This document shows positions 1 through 7,810 of a stretch of DNA of 64,000 bases, piece after piece. The stretch spans positions 1 through 64,000 of the forward strand of contig NZ_JOID01000026.1 in the NCBI RefSeq assembly GCF_000719865.1, written 5' to 3'. The position numbers and the translations under genes are program-made. Source of the DNA: Streptomyces albus subsp. albus. Its GTDB lineage: Bacteria > Actinomycetota > Actinomycetes > Streptomycetales > Streptomycetaceae. The notes beneath the pieces were generated by a model that was not told the origin of the DNA, did no database searches, and worked only from the letters and a program-made list of their open reading frames with translations. Within the stretch, counting starts at the first letter, position 1. The number at the start of each line of letters is the position of its first letter.

Positions 1-48
1 GGCCCGGGGGGCCCGGGGGGCCCGGGGGGCCCGGGGGGCCCGGGGGCC
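1..48. repeat. Tandem 10-bp GC repeat at window edge
   Basis: About five head-to-tail copies of the decamer GGCCCGGGGG fill the first 48 bases. Read in one frame this would encode Gly-Pro-Gly collagen-like triplets, but no start or stop context is visible because the window begins here. Whether it lies inside a gene or between genes cannot be told. Confidence 0.7.
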
Positions 49-202
49 GGGGTCGGTGGCTGCTGCCGGGGCTCGCGAGCCTTGACTCGGGCGCCAGGAC
101 TCAGGCCCCCGGGAAAGCGCCCGTCCCGCCCCGGTTCGCAGCCCGCACCGTTCCGCCCCGTTCCCGCTGCCGCGGCCGGGACCGGCGGTCGTGGCGACGG
201 GG

Positions 203-1051
203 TTACGGCCGCCGGTCCCTGCCGGAGCGGGGCCGTTCGCGTCTCGCGGCCGGCCGGCCGCCCGCGAGGCGCAAGATCTCCGCCTCGGCGCCCCGGCCCC
301 GGCTCCGGACCAGGGCCGCGGCCAGGTCGGAGAGCTTCTGGTTGGTGCGCTGGGAGGTGCTGCGGAGCAGCCCGAAGGCTGTGCCGGCGTCGCAGCCCAG
401 GACGTGCATGATGATCCCGCAGGCCTGGTCCACCACAGGGCGGGCCCGCAGCGCGGTGCCGAGCTGGTCGATCTCGGCGTGCAGCCGGCGCTGCTCCATG
501 CCGCGGACGATCTCGCTGGTGGCCAGATCGCCGAGGAGCGCGGTCACCCCGTGGGCCGGGTCCACGAGCAGGCCCGGCCGGAAACCGTAGACGGTGAGCG
601 TGACGAGCAGGTCCTCGCGGCGGAACGGCAGCGTGGTGCTGGAGCGGACCCCCGCCTCCAGGGCCCGGGCCCGGTAGCGGGGCCAGCGTTCGTCGTACAG
701 CAGGTCCTCCGAGACGGCCGGGCGGCCGGTTTCCAGGACGGCGGGCACGGGGCCCTCGCCGGTCTCCCGCTGCACGGTCACCAGCGGCGTGAGGTCGGGA
801 TGGGTCACGGCCGTACGGAGCGGTGCGACGGCGAACGCCGCGGCGGCCTCCCGCGCTCCGGAGAGGCGGGAGACGGGGAAGGCCGTCGCGCCGGCGCCGC
901 AGCACCAGGGGTGGCAGGCGGCCGCCCGTTCGGCGAGCCGCGCCAGGCCGGCCTCCGAGGCGTCGGTCACCGCGTCCGCCGTCGCCTCCGGCGCCGCGTC
1001 CGTCACCGTGTCCGGCGCCGGGTCCGGCCCGGCTCCCCTGTACTCGGCCAT
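203..1051 (-). CDS. GAF and ANTAR domain regulator
   Basis: A 282-residue cytosolic regulator. Residues about 35-180 look like a GAF sensor domain. Residues about 186-240 match the ANTAR RNA-binding fold: RPVVDQACGIIMHVLG followed by a second and third helix ending in NQKLSDLAAALV. ANTAR proteins bind tandem hairpins in nascent RNA and act as antiterminators; GAF-ANTAR proteins are common in actinobacteria. The N-terminal 35 residues are acidic and repetitive, and the C-terminal tail is Arg-rich. The ATG at 1051 has a GGAGG-like sequence upstream, somewhat far away. The gene is divergent from the PAS-GAF gene at 1284, suggesting a shared control region and possibly a shared signalling role. 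The domain call is firm; the ligand and RNA targets are unknown. Confidence 0.85.
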   Translation of the reverse strand: MAEYRGAGPDPAPDTVTDAAPEATADAVTDASEAGLARLAERAAACHPWCCGAGATAFPVSRLSGAREAAAAFAVAPLRTAVTHPDLTPLVTVQRETGEGPVPAVLETGRPAVSEDLLYDERWPRYRARALEAGVRSSTTLPFRREDLLVTLTVYGFRPGLLVDPAHGVTALLGDLATSEIVRGMEQRRLHAEIDQLGTALRARPVVDQACGIIMHVLGCDAGTAFGLLRSTSQRTNQKLSDLAAALVRSRGRGAEAEILRLAGGRPAARRERPRSGRDRRP

Positions 1052-1271
1052 ACCTGCGGACGGCCCTCCTCACGCTCCGCGGTTCCACGCAGCCGCCGGT
1101 GCACACGCACACCGGCCATGACGACGTCACGTCCCCCGGTGTCCCCCTCAGGGCCGCCTGCCCGGGCCGGAGCCGGCGAAACGGGCAGGGTGTCCGTCTC
1201 CCCGCCGGACCCCCGGGCCTCTGCTGCCCCGTGGTCACGGGCGGCACAACTCCCCCGGGGCCGAGTGCGGT

Positions 1272-1277
1272 TACGGT
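1272..1277 (+). promoter_or_regulatory. -10 box TACGGT, apparently leaderless start
   Basis: TACGGT ends 6 nt before the ATG at 1284. There is no Shine-Dalgarno sequence between it and the start, so transcription would begin at or next to the start codon. Confidence 0.5.
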
Positions 1278-1283
1278 GGGCAC

Positions 1284-2645
1284 ATGGGCGAGTCGATCGA
1301 TTTCGGTGCCGAGTTGGCCGATTTCCGAAGCCGGGTCGCGGAGCTGCAGTCCGCGCGGTCGCTTCCGTCCGAGGAGCGCGGGACCGCACTGGACGCCGCG
1401 CTGTTCGAACTCCAGCATGTGGTGGACGTCCTGTGGCCGCGCTTCGAGGAACTCGCGGCGGAGCCCGGACACGAAGGCGTCCCGCGGGAGGACCCCGAAC
1501 TGCGGCTGCTGCGCGGTCTCTTCCAGCGGCTGCCGCTGCCGGTGGTGCTCATGGACCGCGCCACCGTCGTCCGGCGGCTCAACGCCGCCGCCGGCGACCT
1601 CTTCGCCCTGCGCGCCGGCTACGCCACCGGCCGCGCGCTGACCGGCGTCCTCGCCCACGACACCCGAGCGGCGTTCCGCTCCCAGACGGCCGCCGTGGCA
1701 CGCGCTGAGGGCGGCCGCAGCCTGCTGGTCCGGCGGCTGCGGGAGCCCGGCTCGGACGACGGGGCGCGAACCGCCCTGCGCGCCACCCTCACGGCGCTGC
1801 GCCCACCGGACGAGCGGCAGCCGACCGTCCTCGCCGTCTTCCAGACCGTGCCGGCCGCGGAGGCTGAGCGGGAGCCGCGCCGGGCCCCCGGACGTGCGGC
1901 GGACGGTGCCGGGGCGACCGGGCTCCCCGCGCCACCGCGCCTCCCCCGCCCGGACCTCGCCGAGGTGTCCCGGCAGGCCGAACTGCTGGACCTGGTCGAC
2001 GACATGGCCACCGCACTGCTGACCGTCTCCCCCGGCGCGCCCGCGGACGTCCTCGGCCGGGCGGCACGGCTGCTGCACGGCCGGTTCGCCGACTGGGTGA
2101 TCGCCGATCTCGCCCCCGCCCCGGAGGCCGGCGGCGCGCCCGGCCCGCTGCGCCGGCTGGTGGTGCTCGGTCCCGAGCCGCTGCCGGAGCCGGGCAGCGG
2201 ACCGGCCGGCCAGGACCCGGCGGACTGCCCGCTGGTGACGGAGGCCGTGCGCGACCGGGTGCCGGCCCTGCGGGTGCGCCCGGAGGACCCGGAGGCCTTC
2301 GGGCGGGACGCGTCGGGGGCCGCGGTGCTGGTGTCCGCCCGGGTCACCTCGCTGCTCTGCGTACCGCTGTGCCCGCCGCCCCGCGAGGAGCCGGCGCCGC
2401 CGGGCGCGGGCACCGCCGCCCCGGCGTTCGGGGCGCTGACGCTCTTCCGTACGGGCGGGCGGCGCACCTTCGGGACGGCGGAGGCGGGAGCGGTGCACCG
2501 GATGGCCCGGCATCTGTCGCTGGCCCTGGGCCGCACGGCAGGTCGGGACGCGGCCGCGCCCGGCGGCCCGCCCTCCCCCGCCGGCCCGTCGTCCCCCGCG
2601 GCCCCGGTGCCGCTCACCCCGACGACTCCCGCCGCCCCGATGTGA
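1284..2645 (+). CDS. PAS-GAF sensor protein without output domain
   Basis: A 453-residue protein. Residues about 1-65 are helical. A PAS-like domain follows (about 75-180, including LPLPVVLMDR and RRLNAAAGDLF), then a linker, then a GAF-like domain (about 235-415, starting ELLDLVDDMATALL). Streptomycete PAS-GAF proteins of this type usually continue into a PP2C (SpoIIE-type) phosphatase that acts on anti-sigma antagonists. Here the protein ends in a Pro/Ala-rich tail with no phosphatase, kinase or DNA-binding domain. It may therefore act through a partner, perhaps the divergent GAF-ANTAR protein at 203-1051. The start is chosen because of the -10 box just upstream and because all homology-like sequence lies downstream. 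Confidence 0.75.
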   Translation: MGESIDFGAELADFRSRVAELQSARSLPSEERGTALDAALFELQHVVDVLWPRFEELAAEPGHEGVPREDPELRLLRGLFQRLPLPVVLMDRATVVRRLNAAAGDLFALRAGYATGRALTGVLAHDTRAAFRSQTAAVARAEGGRSLLVRRLREPGSDDGARTALRATLTALRPPDERQPTVLAVFQTVPAAEAEREPRRAPGRAADGAGATGLPAPPRLPRPDLAEVSRQAELLDLVDDMATALLTVSPGAPADVLGRAARLLHGRFADWVIADLAPAPEAGGAPGPLRRLVVLGPEPLPEPGSGPAGQDPADCPLVTEAVRDRVPALRVRPEDPEAFGRDASGAAVLVSARVTSLLCVPLCPPPREEPAPPGAGTAAPAFGALTLFRTGGRRTFGTAEAGAVHRMARHLSLALGRTAGRDAAAPGGPPSPAGPSSPAAPVPLTPTTPAAPM

Positions 2646-3149
2646 GCGGGAACGGAGCGCGGGACGGCCCGGGTGCGCGAGGCTGCCCGGAACGTACGCC
2701 CCGGACGTCGGCCCCCCAGCGTGAGGGGCCTGGTTGCGTGAGGCCGCCGGGCGCGTGCGGCTGGTCGGAACGCGCGGCCGCCCGCGCGTGAGAGGCCCGG
2801 GTGCGCGGGGGCTGCTCGGAACATGAGACGCCCCGGCGCGCGAAGCCGCCCGGAGCGCCGGACCGCACAGCGCGCGAAGCCGGCCCGGGCACCGGACCGT
2901 CCTCACGTGGGAGGCCCGGGTGCGCGAGGCTGCCCGGACCGCGGTCCCGGCAACGGCGGTCGCCCCGCCGTCCGGGCGGACCGGAGGCGGGGCGCCGGGT
3001 GGATCGGGGCCGTCGGGCCGACCGGTCGGGCCCTTGCGGGCGGCCGCTCCGCTCCTCCGGACGGCCCGGCTTCCACCGGACGGCCACCGGCTCCCGGTGG
3101 ACGGCCCCGCGCAGCCGCCGCGGCCCCGCGCACGCCGGGCCGCGGCGGC
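2646..3149. repeat. Intergenic region with dispersed GC-rich repeats
   Basis: A 504-bp gap between the convergent PAS-GAF and sigma factor genes. It contains near-identical copies of a unit of about 28 bp, GGCCCGGGTGCGCGAGGCTG continuing into CCCGGA, starting at 2666, 2794 (one-base variants) and 2913, plus weaker copies near 2728, 2838 and 2872. I see no gene with convincing composition. Confidence 0.6.
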
Positions 3150-3965
3150 TCAGTTCGCGTCGGCCATCACCTGGTCGCAGAGCGTGGCGCAGGTCCGGCT
3201 GATCAGCCGGGAGACGTGCATCTGGGAGATGCCGAGCTGCTCGGCGATCCGGCTCTGCGTCATGTCGCAGAAGAACCGCATGTAGAGGATCTGCCGCTCG
3301 CGTTCCGGAAGCCGGCTGAGCTTGGGCTTGATCGCCTCCCGGTCCACGATCAGGTCGAAGCCCGGCTCGGCCTTGCCCAGCGTGTCGACGAGCGCGTAGC
3401 CGTCCTCGGAACCGGGGAGTTCCGCGTCGAGCGACAGCGGGGTGAAGCTGTCGAGCGCCTCCATGCCGAGCAGCACGTCCTCCTCGGACATCCCGGTGTG
3501 CTCGGCGACCTCGCGGATGCTGGGGCCGCGTCCGTCGAGGGTGGTGGACAGTTCGCGGTACGCCACGCGGACCCGGTTGCGCAGTTCCTGCACCCGACGA
3601 GGTACGTGCAGGCCCCACATGTGGTCGCGGAAGTGCCGCTTGACCTCGCCGACGACCGTGGGCACGGCGAAGCTCTCGAAGGCGGTGCCCCGGTCCGGGT
3701 CATACCGCATCACGGCCTTGACCAGTCCGAGCGCGGCGACCTGCTGGAGATCCTCGATGGACTCGCCCCGGTTGCGGAACTGCCGGGCGAGCCGTTCGGC
3801 CATGGGTATCCAGGCGCTGACCACCCGCTGGCGCAGGGCGTCCTTCTCCGGGCCGTCGGGCATCCGGGAGAGCCTGCGGAAGTCCTCGGCGGTGTCGGGT
3901 GCGTCGTCGTGCGGGTGCCTCGAGCGAGGCCGCTTGGTGTGAGCGTGAGCGCGTACGGTCGTCAT
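3150..3965 (-). CDS. SigB/SigF/SigG-family RNA polymerase sigma factor
   Basis: A 271-residue group 3 sigma factor that directs RNA polymerase to stress or developmental promoters. Region 2 (about residues 50-125) includes EDLQQVAALGLVKAV and FAVPTVVGEVKRHFRD. Region 3 carries PSIREVAEHTGMSEEDV. Region 4 (about 205-265) carries RERQILYMRFFCDMTQSRIA and the helix-turn-helix QLGISQMHVSRL. Length and order match the SigB/F/G family of streptomycetes, which has about nine paralogues, so I give no specific symbol. No anti-sigma factor or antagonist gene is adjacent. The ATG at 3965 has a GGGAG sequence about 14 nt upstream; a later start is possible. SigB-like promoter sequences lie in the same block at 6464 and 8324, and could be targets of this or a paralogous factor. 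Confidence 0.95.
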   Translation of the reverse strand: MTTVRAHAHTKRPRSRHPHDDAPDTAEDFRRLSRMPDGPEKDALRQRVVSAWIPMAERLARQFRNRGESIEDLQQVAALGLVKAVMRYDPDRGTAFESFAVPTVVGEVKRHFRDHMWGLHVPRRVQELRNRVRVAYRELSTTLDGRGPSIREVAEHTGMSEEDVLLGMEALDSFTPLSLDAELPGSEDGYALVDTLGKAEPGFDLIVDREAIKPKLSRLPERERQILYMRFFCDMTQSRIAEQLGISQMHVSRLISRTCATLCDQVMADAN

Positions 3966-4482
3966 GAGGAAAATCGCTCCCAGGACGGTCGGACTTGGTT
4001 CACCGCGGGAGCAGGCACGACGTACGGGGCCGAGGCGCGCTCGGGGCCGCAGACAGAGCTGGTCCCACGGGCGTGCCTACGGTCCGAAGCACGGTTGTCG
4101 CTTGCCCCCGGACCCGGGCCGCAAACACACGGCCTTCGAGCCCTTCCGGCAGCGGCGGGAGCCCGCTGGAACAGGTTCACTTCCATGCTCCACCAGGTCC
4201 GCCGGGTCCGCGACCGGAGGCAGCGGCGACCGCCCCCGGTGGCCTCGCGCGCACGGCTTCCGCCCTGGAGGAATCGCTGGTGGGAGGGGTGCCGGCCGGG
4301 CCGGGAGCCCGCCCGGGCCGAGGTGCGGGACGCGTCTTTCCGGAACCTCCGCTGCGCCCGCGGCCGGTTCCGTGACGACCGGGCGGACGGCCGGGCCTCG
4401 GGGCCGCCGCACGGCCCGCTTCCCGCGACCGGGAGCCGCGTCACCCGCGACCGCCCGCCGGGGCCTCCCCGGGGAACGGAAA
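3966..4482. other. Gene-free region upstream of sigma factor
   Basis: About 517 bp between the sigma gene start and the terminator of the 4606-5663 operon. Open frames here look like GC artefacts. It should contain the sigma factor promoter, but I find no convincing -35/-10 pair. Confidence 0.5.
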
Positions 4483-4507
4483 CGCCCCGGCCGGGTGGGC
4501 CGGGGCG
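4483..4507 (-). terminator. Rho-independent-like terminator of membrane protein operon
   Basis: Perfect 10-bp arms CGCCCCGGCC / GGCCGGGGCG with a 5-nt loop. On the minus strand the stem is followed by GTTTCC. It lies about 100 bp after the DUF4235 stop codon, the last gene of the operon. Confidence 0.75.
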
Positions 4508-4605
4508 CCTGCGGGACGGTCCGGAAGGGGCGGCCCGGAGACCGCGGCGGCTGCCGCACGGCCGCCGCGCCGCCCTCCGCCGGGCCCGCCGTCCGGAGGG
4601 CGCGG

Positions 4606-4869
4606 TCAGTCGTTCGTCGGCCAGCTCCCGGTGACCCGGCGGACGCCGTTGGCGCCGCTCCGTTCCACCACGGCGCGGACCCCGCCCACGATGGCGCCCT
4701 TGACGATGGCGGGTGGCAGGATCTGCGCCCAGGTGTAGTCCGGGTCGGTGGGCTCGGGGGCCTCGTCCTTGTCCGAGACCCGCTTCCACAGCTGCTTGAA
4801 GAGAGCACCGGCGATGACACCGCCGAGGATGCCGAAGAGCGCGCTCAGAATCTTGTACACCGTGCTCAC
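4606..4869 (-). CDS. DUF4235 small membrane protein
   Basis: An 87-residue protein with a hydrophobic helix at residues 5-25 (KILSALFGILGGVIAGALF), followed by a charged stretch and a second weakly hydrophobic segment (AQILPPAIVKGAIVGGVRAV). It matches the DUF4235 family of actinobacterial membrane proteins, whose function is unknown. It is the last gene of a four-gene minus-strand operon: its start lies 2 nt after the stop codon of the DUF3618 gene, and a terminator follows at 4483-4507. The neighbours (DUF3618, holin-like protein) are commonly found together in streptomycetes and suggest an envelope or membrane stress role; that is inference. Confidence 0.85.
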   Translation of the reverse strand: MSTVYKILSALFGILGGVIAGALFKQLWKRVSDKDEAPEPTDPDYTWAQILPPAIVKGAIVGGVRAVVERSGANGVRRVTGSWPTND

Positions 4870-4871
4870 GT

Positions 4872-5141
4872 TCAGCCCTTGCCCTTCTCGGCGCGCTTGC
4901 CGCGTATCACCATCAGCACGAGGAGCAGGGCGACGCCGCCCGCCACCGCGGCGAGCGGCGGTCCGCCCAGCCGTTCCCGGGCCTCCCCGGCCTGCTCCCG
5001 GACCTCCTCCCGGATCTCGGCGGCCCGGGCCCTGGCGCGGGACTTCACATCCGCGCGGGCCGCCAGCTGTTCCACCGTGTCACCGAGCCGCTCCCGCGCC
5101 TGGATCACCTCACGGCGCAGTTCCTCGGGAGTGCTCGTCAT
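4872..5141 (-). CDS. DUF3618 protein
   Basis: An 89-residue protein. The N-terminal half is a charged amphipathic helix (PEELRREVIQARERLGDTVE) typical of DUF3618, and the C-terminal half has one transmembrane helix (about 65-82, LAAVAGGVALLLVLMVI) ending in a basic tail. An upstream extension in the same frame overlaps the holin-like gene and has no family character. I therefore use the ATG at 5141, which overlaps the stop codon of the preceding gene by 4 nt (ATGA), a clear sign of translational coupling. Function unknown; probably a membrane-anchored helical partner of the holin-like protein. Confidence 0.85.
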   Translation of the reverse strand: MTSTPEELRREVIQARERLGDTVEQLAARADVKSRARARAAEIREEVREQAGEARERLGGPPLAAVAGGVALLLVLMVIRGKRAEKGKG

Positions 5142-5563
5142 CGGTGCGCCCTCTCCTTGATCCGTTCGACATCGGTCTTCATCCCGCTGATCGCCTCCTC
5201 GGGCACCAGCGGTGCCGCCCGGCGGGTCTGCTTGCGGCCGAGCGCCGCCAGGATCCCGGCGCAGGCGAACAGCGCCGCCGCCCCGATCAGGGCGGAGGCC
5301 CATACGGGCAGGACCAGGGCGAGAGCGGCGATCCCCGCCGCCACCAGCGCCTGGAACGCCACGAAGGCTACGACGCCCGCCCCGCCGAACAGCCCGCCCC
5401 CGAGGCCGGCCCGCTTGCCCTTGCGGGCCAGCTCGGCCTGGGCGAGCCTCATCTCACCGCGTACCAGGTCGGACAGTTGCTCGGCGGCCTGCTTGACGAG
5501 GTCGCCTGCCGACGGTTCGCCGGTGTCGCCGGCGGTCGGCCGCCGGTTCACGGTCGTGGTCAC
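5138..5563 (-). CDS. Phage-holin-superfamily (DUF1469-like) membrane protein
   Basis: A 141-residue protein with an N-terminal amphipathic helix (LVKQAAEQLSDLVRGEMRLA), two adjacent transmembrane segments (about residues 55-85 and 88-110), and a C-terminal EEAISGMKTDVERIKE helix. This is the layout of the actinobacterial holin_X/DUF1469 family. Despite the name these are chromosomal membrane proteins and not evidence of a prophage. The GTG start at 5563 is preceded by GGGAGGA about 9 nt upstream. It overlaps the DUF3618 gene downstream by 4 nt. Its precise role is unknown. Confidence 0.85.
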   Translation of the reverse strand: MTTTVNRRPTAGDTGEPSAGDLVKQAAEQLSDLVRGEMRLAQAELARKGKRAGLGGGLFGGAGVVAFVAFQALVAAGIAALALVLPVWASALIGAAALFACAGILAALGRKQTRRAAPLVPEEAISGMKTDVERIKERAHR

Positions 5564-5663
5564 TGGTGTCTTCCTCCCTCACGAACATGAGTTCCTCGTA
5601 GCGGCCCAGTGCCAGAACGAGGCCGAGCATGGCCATCGGTATGAGTACGGCGAATACCGCCAT
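5454..5663 (-). CDS. Small hydrophobic protein heading the operon
   Basis: A candidate 69-residue protein beginning MAVFAVLIPMAMLGLVLALG, one transmembrane helix, followed by a charged and then Arg-rich tail. I chose the ATG at 5663 because GGAAGGA sits about 8 nt upstream, although an in-frame ATG exists at 5693. The last 110 bp overlap the holin-like gene in another frame, so the Arg-rich tail may only be a read-through of that gene's sequence. Short single-helix proteins with this N-terminus are familiar at the head of this operon in streptomycetes. Existence is likely; the exact C-terminus is uncertain. Confidence 0.5.
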   Translation of the reverse strand: MAVFAVLIPMAMLGLVLALGRYEELMFVREEDTSDHDREPAADRRRHRRTVGRRPRQAGRRATVRPGTR

Positions 5664-5806
5664 GGCCCTGGTCCTTCCCTGGGGAACTGTCACGCTCTGT
5701 GACGAACGTCACGGGCCTTGAAGGCGAGTGACCGCTCCCAATCGGGTTAAACCGGACTTTCTGCTGGCCAGTCCGTTCCCGGGCCGGCTCGTTCCGCCAT
5801 CGGGCG

Positions 5807-5846
5807 GGGCTCGGACCCGGGATCCCTGAATTCCCGGGTCCGAGCC
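5807..5846. terminator. Strong GC hairpin terminator
   Basis: Perfect 16-bp arms (GGGCTCGGACCCGGGA and its complement) with a 9-nt loop. The plus strand continues with TTTCC. It lies between the minus-strand DUF6158 gene (stop at 6013) and the next minus-strand operon, and most plausibly ends the DUF6158 transcript. Confidence 0.65.
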
Positions 5847-6012
5847 CTTTCCTGCTCCCCACTCACGGCCACTCCGGCCGTGCACCGGGTCCCCCCGCCC
5901 GTATCCGCCAAACACCGCGCGAACCCCGCGCGCAGGCCGCGCGCGGGCCATGGCGGGCCGGTGGGGTCCGGTGCCGTCCCCCGGCCCGGCGCCGTACCGG
6001 GCCGGGGGAAGC

Positions 6013-6258
6013 TCAGGACGCGCGCGCCCGCGCCCCTTCCCGGGTCCGGGACGCCGCCACCTGCCGGCGCGGGTGCCGCCGCAGGTACTCGCCCTCCAGT
6101 TCGGCCATCCGCGTGTTGTGCGCGTCCAGCGCGTCCGGCGCGCCGTGCAGCAGCGTCTCGTGCCGGGTCCGGTGGACCGACTCCAGTTCCTTCAGCAGCT
6201 GCCGCTCGTCCAGGTCACCGGGGTCGACCCCGGCTCTCCGCCGCTCCGCGTCCGCCAT
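6013..6258 (-). CDS. DUF6158 small protein
   Basis: An 81-residue soluble, highly charged helical protein. The core, DPGDLDERQLLKELESVHRT with HETLLHGAPDALDAHNTRM and ELEGEYLRRHP after it, matches the DUF6158 family found in streptomycetes. Function unknown. The ATG at 6258 is preceded by GGTGGAG at a normal spacing. A SigB-like sequence on the minus strand at 6485-6508 could drive it from a shared divergent control region, with a long 5' leader. Confidence 0.75.
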   Translation of the reverse strand: MADAERRRAGVDPGDLDERQLLKELESVHRTRHETLLHGAPDALDAHNTRMAELEGEYLRRHPRRQVAASRTREGARARAS

Positions 6259-6463
6259 GGCTCCACCTCTCTCGTCGTCTCTCGCCGCGCGGCCCCGCCC
6301 GTGGCCGGGCGGGTCCCGGTCCGGCTGGGGTCCCGCTCGTCCCTGCCGAGGCGTCTTCCCCTCGTCTACTCCGTCACCGGCCGCGCAACCGTCCCGCGGC
6401 CCGCTTCACCCCGGGCCCCGGGTTCCCCGCCCCGGCGGGTTTCCCCCGGGACCGGTGCCGGTC

Positions 6464-6488
6464 GTGTTGCCGTGGATCCATCGGGTAC
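6464..6488 (+). promoter_or_regulatory. SigB-type promoter for baeRF gene
   Basis: GTGT, 15-nt spacer, GGGTAC fits the streptomycete SigB consensus GNNT-N14-16-GGGTAC. The ATG of the downstream gene lies 39 nt after the -10 element. Confidence 0.55.
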
Positions 6489-6508
6489 CCGGATCGGACC
6501 ACCGATAC
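6485..6508 (-). promoter_or_regulatory. Possible divergent SigB-type promoter
   Basis: Because the -10 is embedded in the palindrome GGGTACCC, the minus strand also reads GTAT, 14-nt spacer, GGGTAC. It would point at the DUF6158 gene with a leader of about 220 nt. The match may be fortuitous. Confidence 0.3.
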
Positions 6509-6527
6509 AGACAGTTCGGAGGAAGCA

Positions 6528-7694
6528 ATGGAACTCGCATTCCTCAACCCGGTCGTGGAGCGGCCCGGCCCCTGGGCGTCGGTCTACTTCGACACCTCCC
6601 GCGCGTCCCAGTACGCCTTCAAGGAGCAGGAGCTGGCGGCCCGCGAGGCCTGTGACGAACTGGCCGCGCAGGGCGCCGACGAGCGCACCTGCCGCACGCT
6701 GCGCGAGGTGCTGAGCGAGCTGCCCCGCACCGGCGCTCCCGGACGGGCCCTCTTCGCCACCGGTGGGGAAGTCGTGCTGGACGTGCCGCTCGGCGAGGCC
6801 CCGCAGGGCCGCTCGGAGGTCAGCTGGTCGCCGGTGCCGCATCTCGGGCCGCTGCTGGAGCACCGCAGCGAGAACCCGCGGTGCCTGATCGCGTACATCG
6901 ACCGCAAGGGCGCGGACTTCCAGATCCGCGACGACTACGGACGGGAGAACGCCGGGCACCACGAGGGCCGCCCGTGGCCGATTCACCGCACCAAGTCCGG
7001 CGCGGACTGGTCCGTCCGGCACTGGGAGTTCTCCGTGGAGGACACCTGGGAGCACAACGCCGGGGAGATCGCCCGGGCCCTCGCCGAGACCTGGGAGGAG
7101 ACCGGCGCCCGGATGCTCGTCCTCGCGGGGGACGTGCGCGAGCGCCGCGCCGTGCACGACCGGCTCCCCGAACCGCTGAAGTCCGCCTGCACCGAGACCG
7201 AGTACGGCGGCCGCGCCGCCGGCGCCCGCAGGGAACGGCTGGACGAGGCGGTGGACGAGGCCCGCGAGGCCTACGTCCGGCGGCACACGGCGGAGATGCT
7301 CGACCGGTTCCGCTCCCGCCGCGCCCAGGTGCCCAGCGATGTGCCGCACGACGCGGCGGAGGGCGTGCCCGCGCTGGTCGAGGCGGCCCGCGAGCACCGC
7401 ATCGGCTCGCTCGTCATCCGGCCCGACGGCCCTGACGTCCACCGCGAGGTGTGGGTGGGCCGGGAACCGGACCAGATCGCCGTACGGCACACCGACATCC
7501 CGTACCTCGGCGACACCGAGCCGGTGGCCGTCCGGGCCGACGACGCGCTGCTGCGCGCCGCGGCCGCGAGCGGCGCCGAGGCACTCATCGTGCACCGCCC
7601 GGAGGACGTCGACGGCGATCTGCCGTCCGGCGGGCTGGGCGCCCTGCTCCGCTGGCCCAGCGCCCGCGGCGAACGTCTGGAGGAATCGCTGTGA
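6528..7694 (+). CDS. baeRF family protein (bacterial eRF1/Vms1-like, Rv2629-type)
   Basis: A 388-residue soluble protein with the layout of bacterial archaeo-eukaryotic release-factor-like proteins, the group containing mycobacterial Rv2629. It has an N-terminal alpha/beta domain (PWASVYFDTSR; CLIAYIDRKGADFQIRD), a central domain containing NAGEIARALAETWEETGARM and LVLAGDVRER, and a C-terminal domain ending GALLRWP. Relatives of Vms1 hydrolyse peptidyl-tRNA on stalled ribosomes, so ribosome rescue or hibernation under stress is a reasonable inference. The ATG at 6528 is fixed by GGAGGAA just upstream. It is followed closely by the DUF2795 gene and preceded by a SigB-type promoter, indicating a stress operon. 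Confidence 0.75.
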   Translation: MELAFLNPVVERPGPWASVYFDTSRASQYAFKEQELAAREACDELAAQGADERTCRTLREVLSELPRTGAPGRALFATGGEVVLDVPLGEAPQGRSEVSWSPVPHLGPLLEHRSENPRCLIAYIDRKGADFQIRDDYGRENAGHHEGRPWPIHRTKSGADWSVRHWEFSVEDTWEHNAGEIARALAETWEETGARMLVLAGDVRERRAVHDRLPEPLKSACTETEYGGRAAGARRERLDEAVDEAREAYVRRHTAEMLDRFRSRRAQVPSDVPHDAAEGVPALVEAAREHRIGSLVIRPDGPDVHREVWVGREPDQIAVRHTDIPYLGDTEPVAVRADDALLRAAAASGAEALIVHRPEDVDGDLPSGGLGALLRWPSARGERLEESL

Positions 7695-7810
7695 CCCTCA
7701 AGAACTCCCTCCTCCGCAACCCCTTCCGCCGGAACCACCACACGGGCCGCCCGCCCGACCCGGCGGCGGCCCAACAGCAGCGCGGAACGCAACAGCAGCG
7801 GGAGGACGAC

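Noticed and set aside
5138..5563. Prophage remnant because of the holin-like protein
   Set aside because: The family is chromosomal and the neighbours are DUF3618 and DUF4235; there is no endolysin, integrase or other phage gene.
7691..7810. N-terminal extension of the DUF2795 protein to a GTG overlapping the baeRF stop
   Set aside because: The added 40 codons are low-complexity Gln/Arg, and the ATG at 7811 has a much better ribosome site. The coupling overlap keeps it possible.
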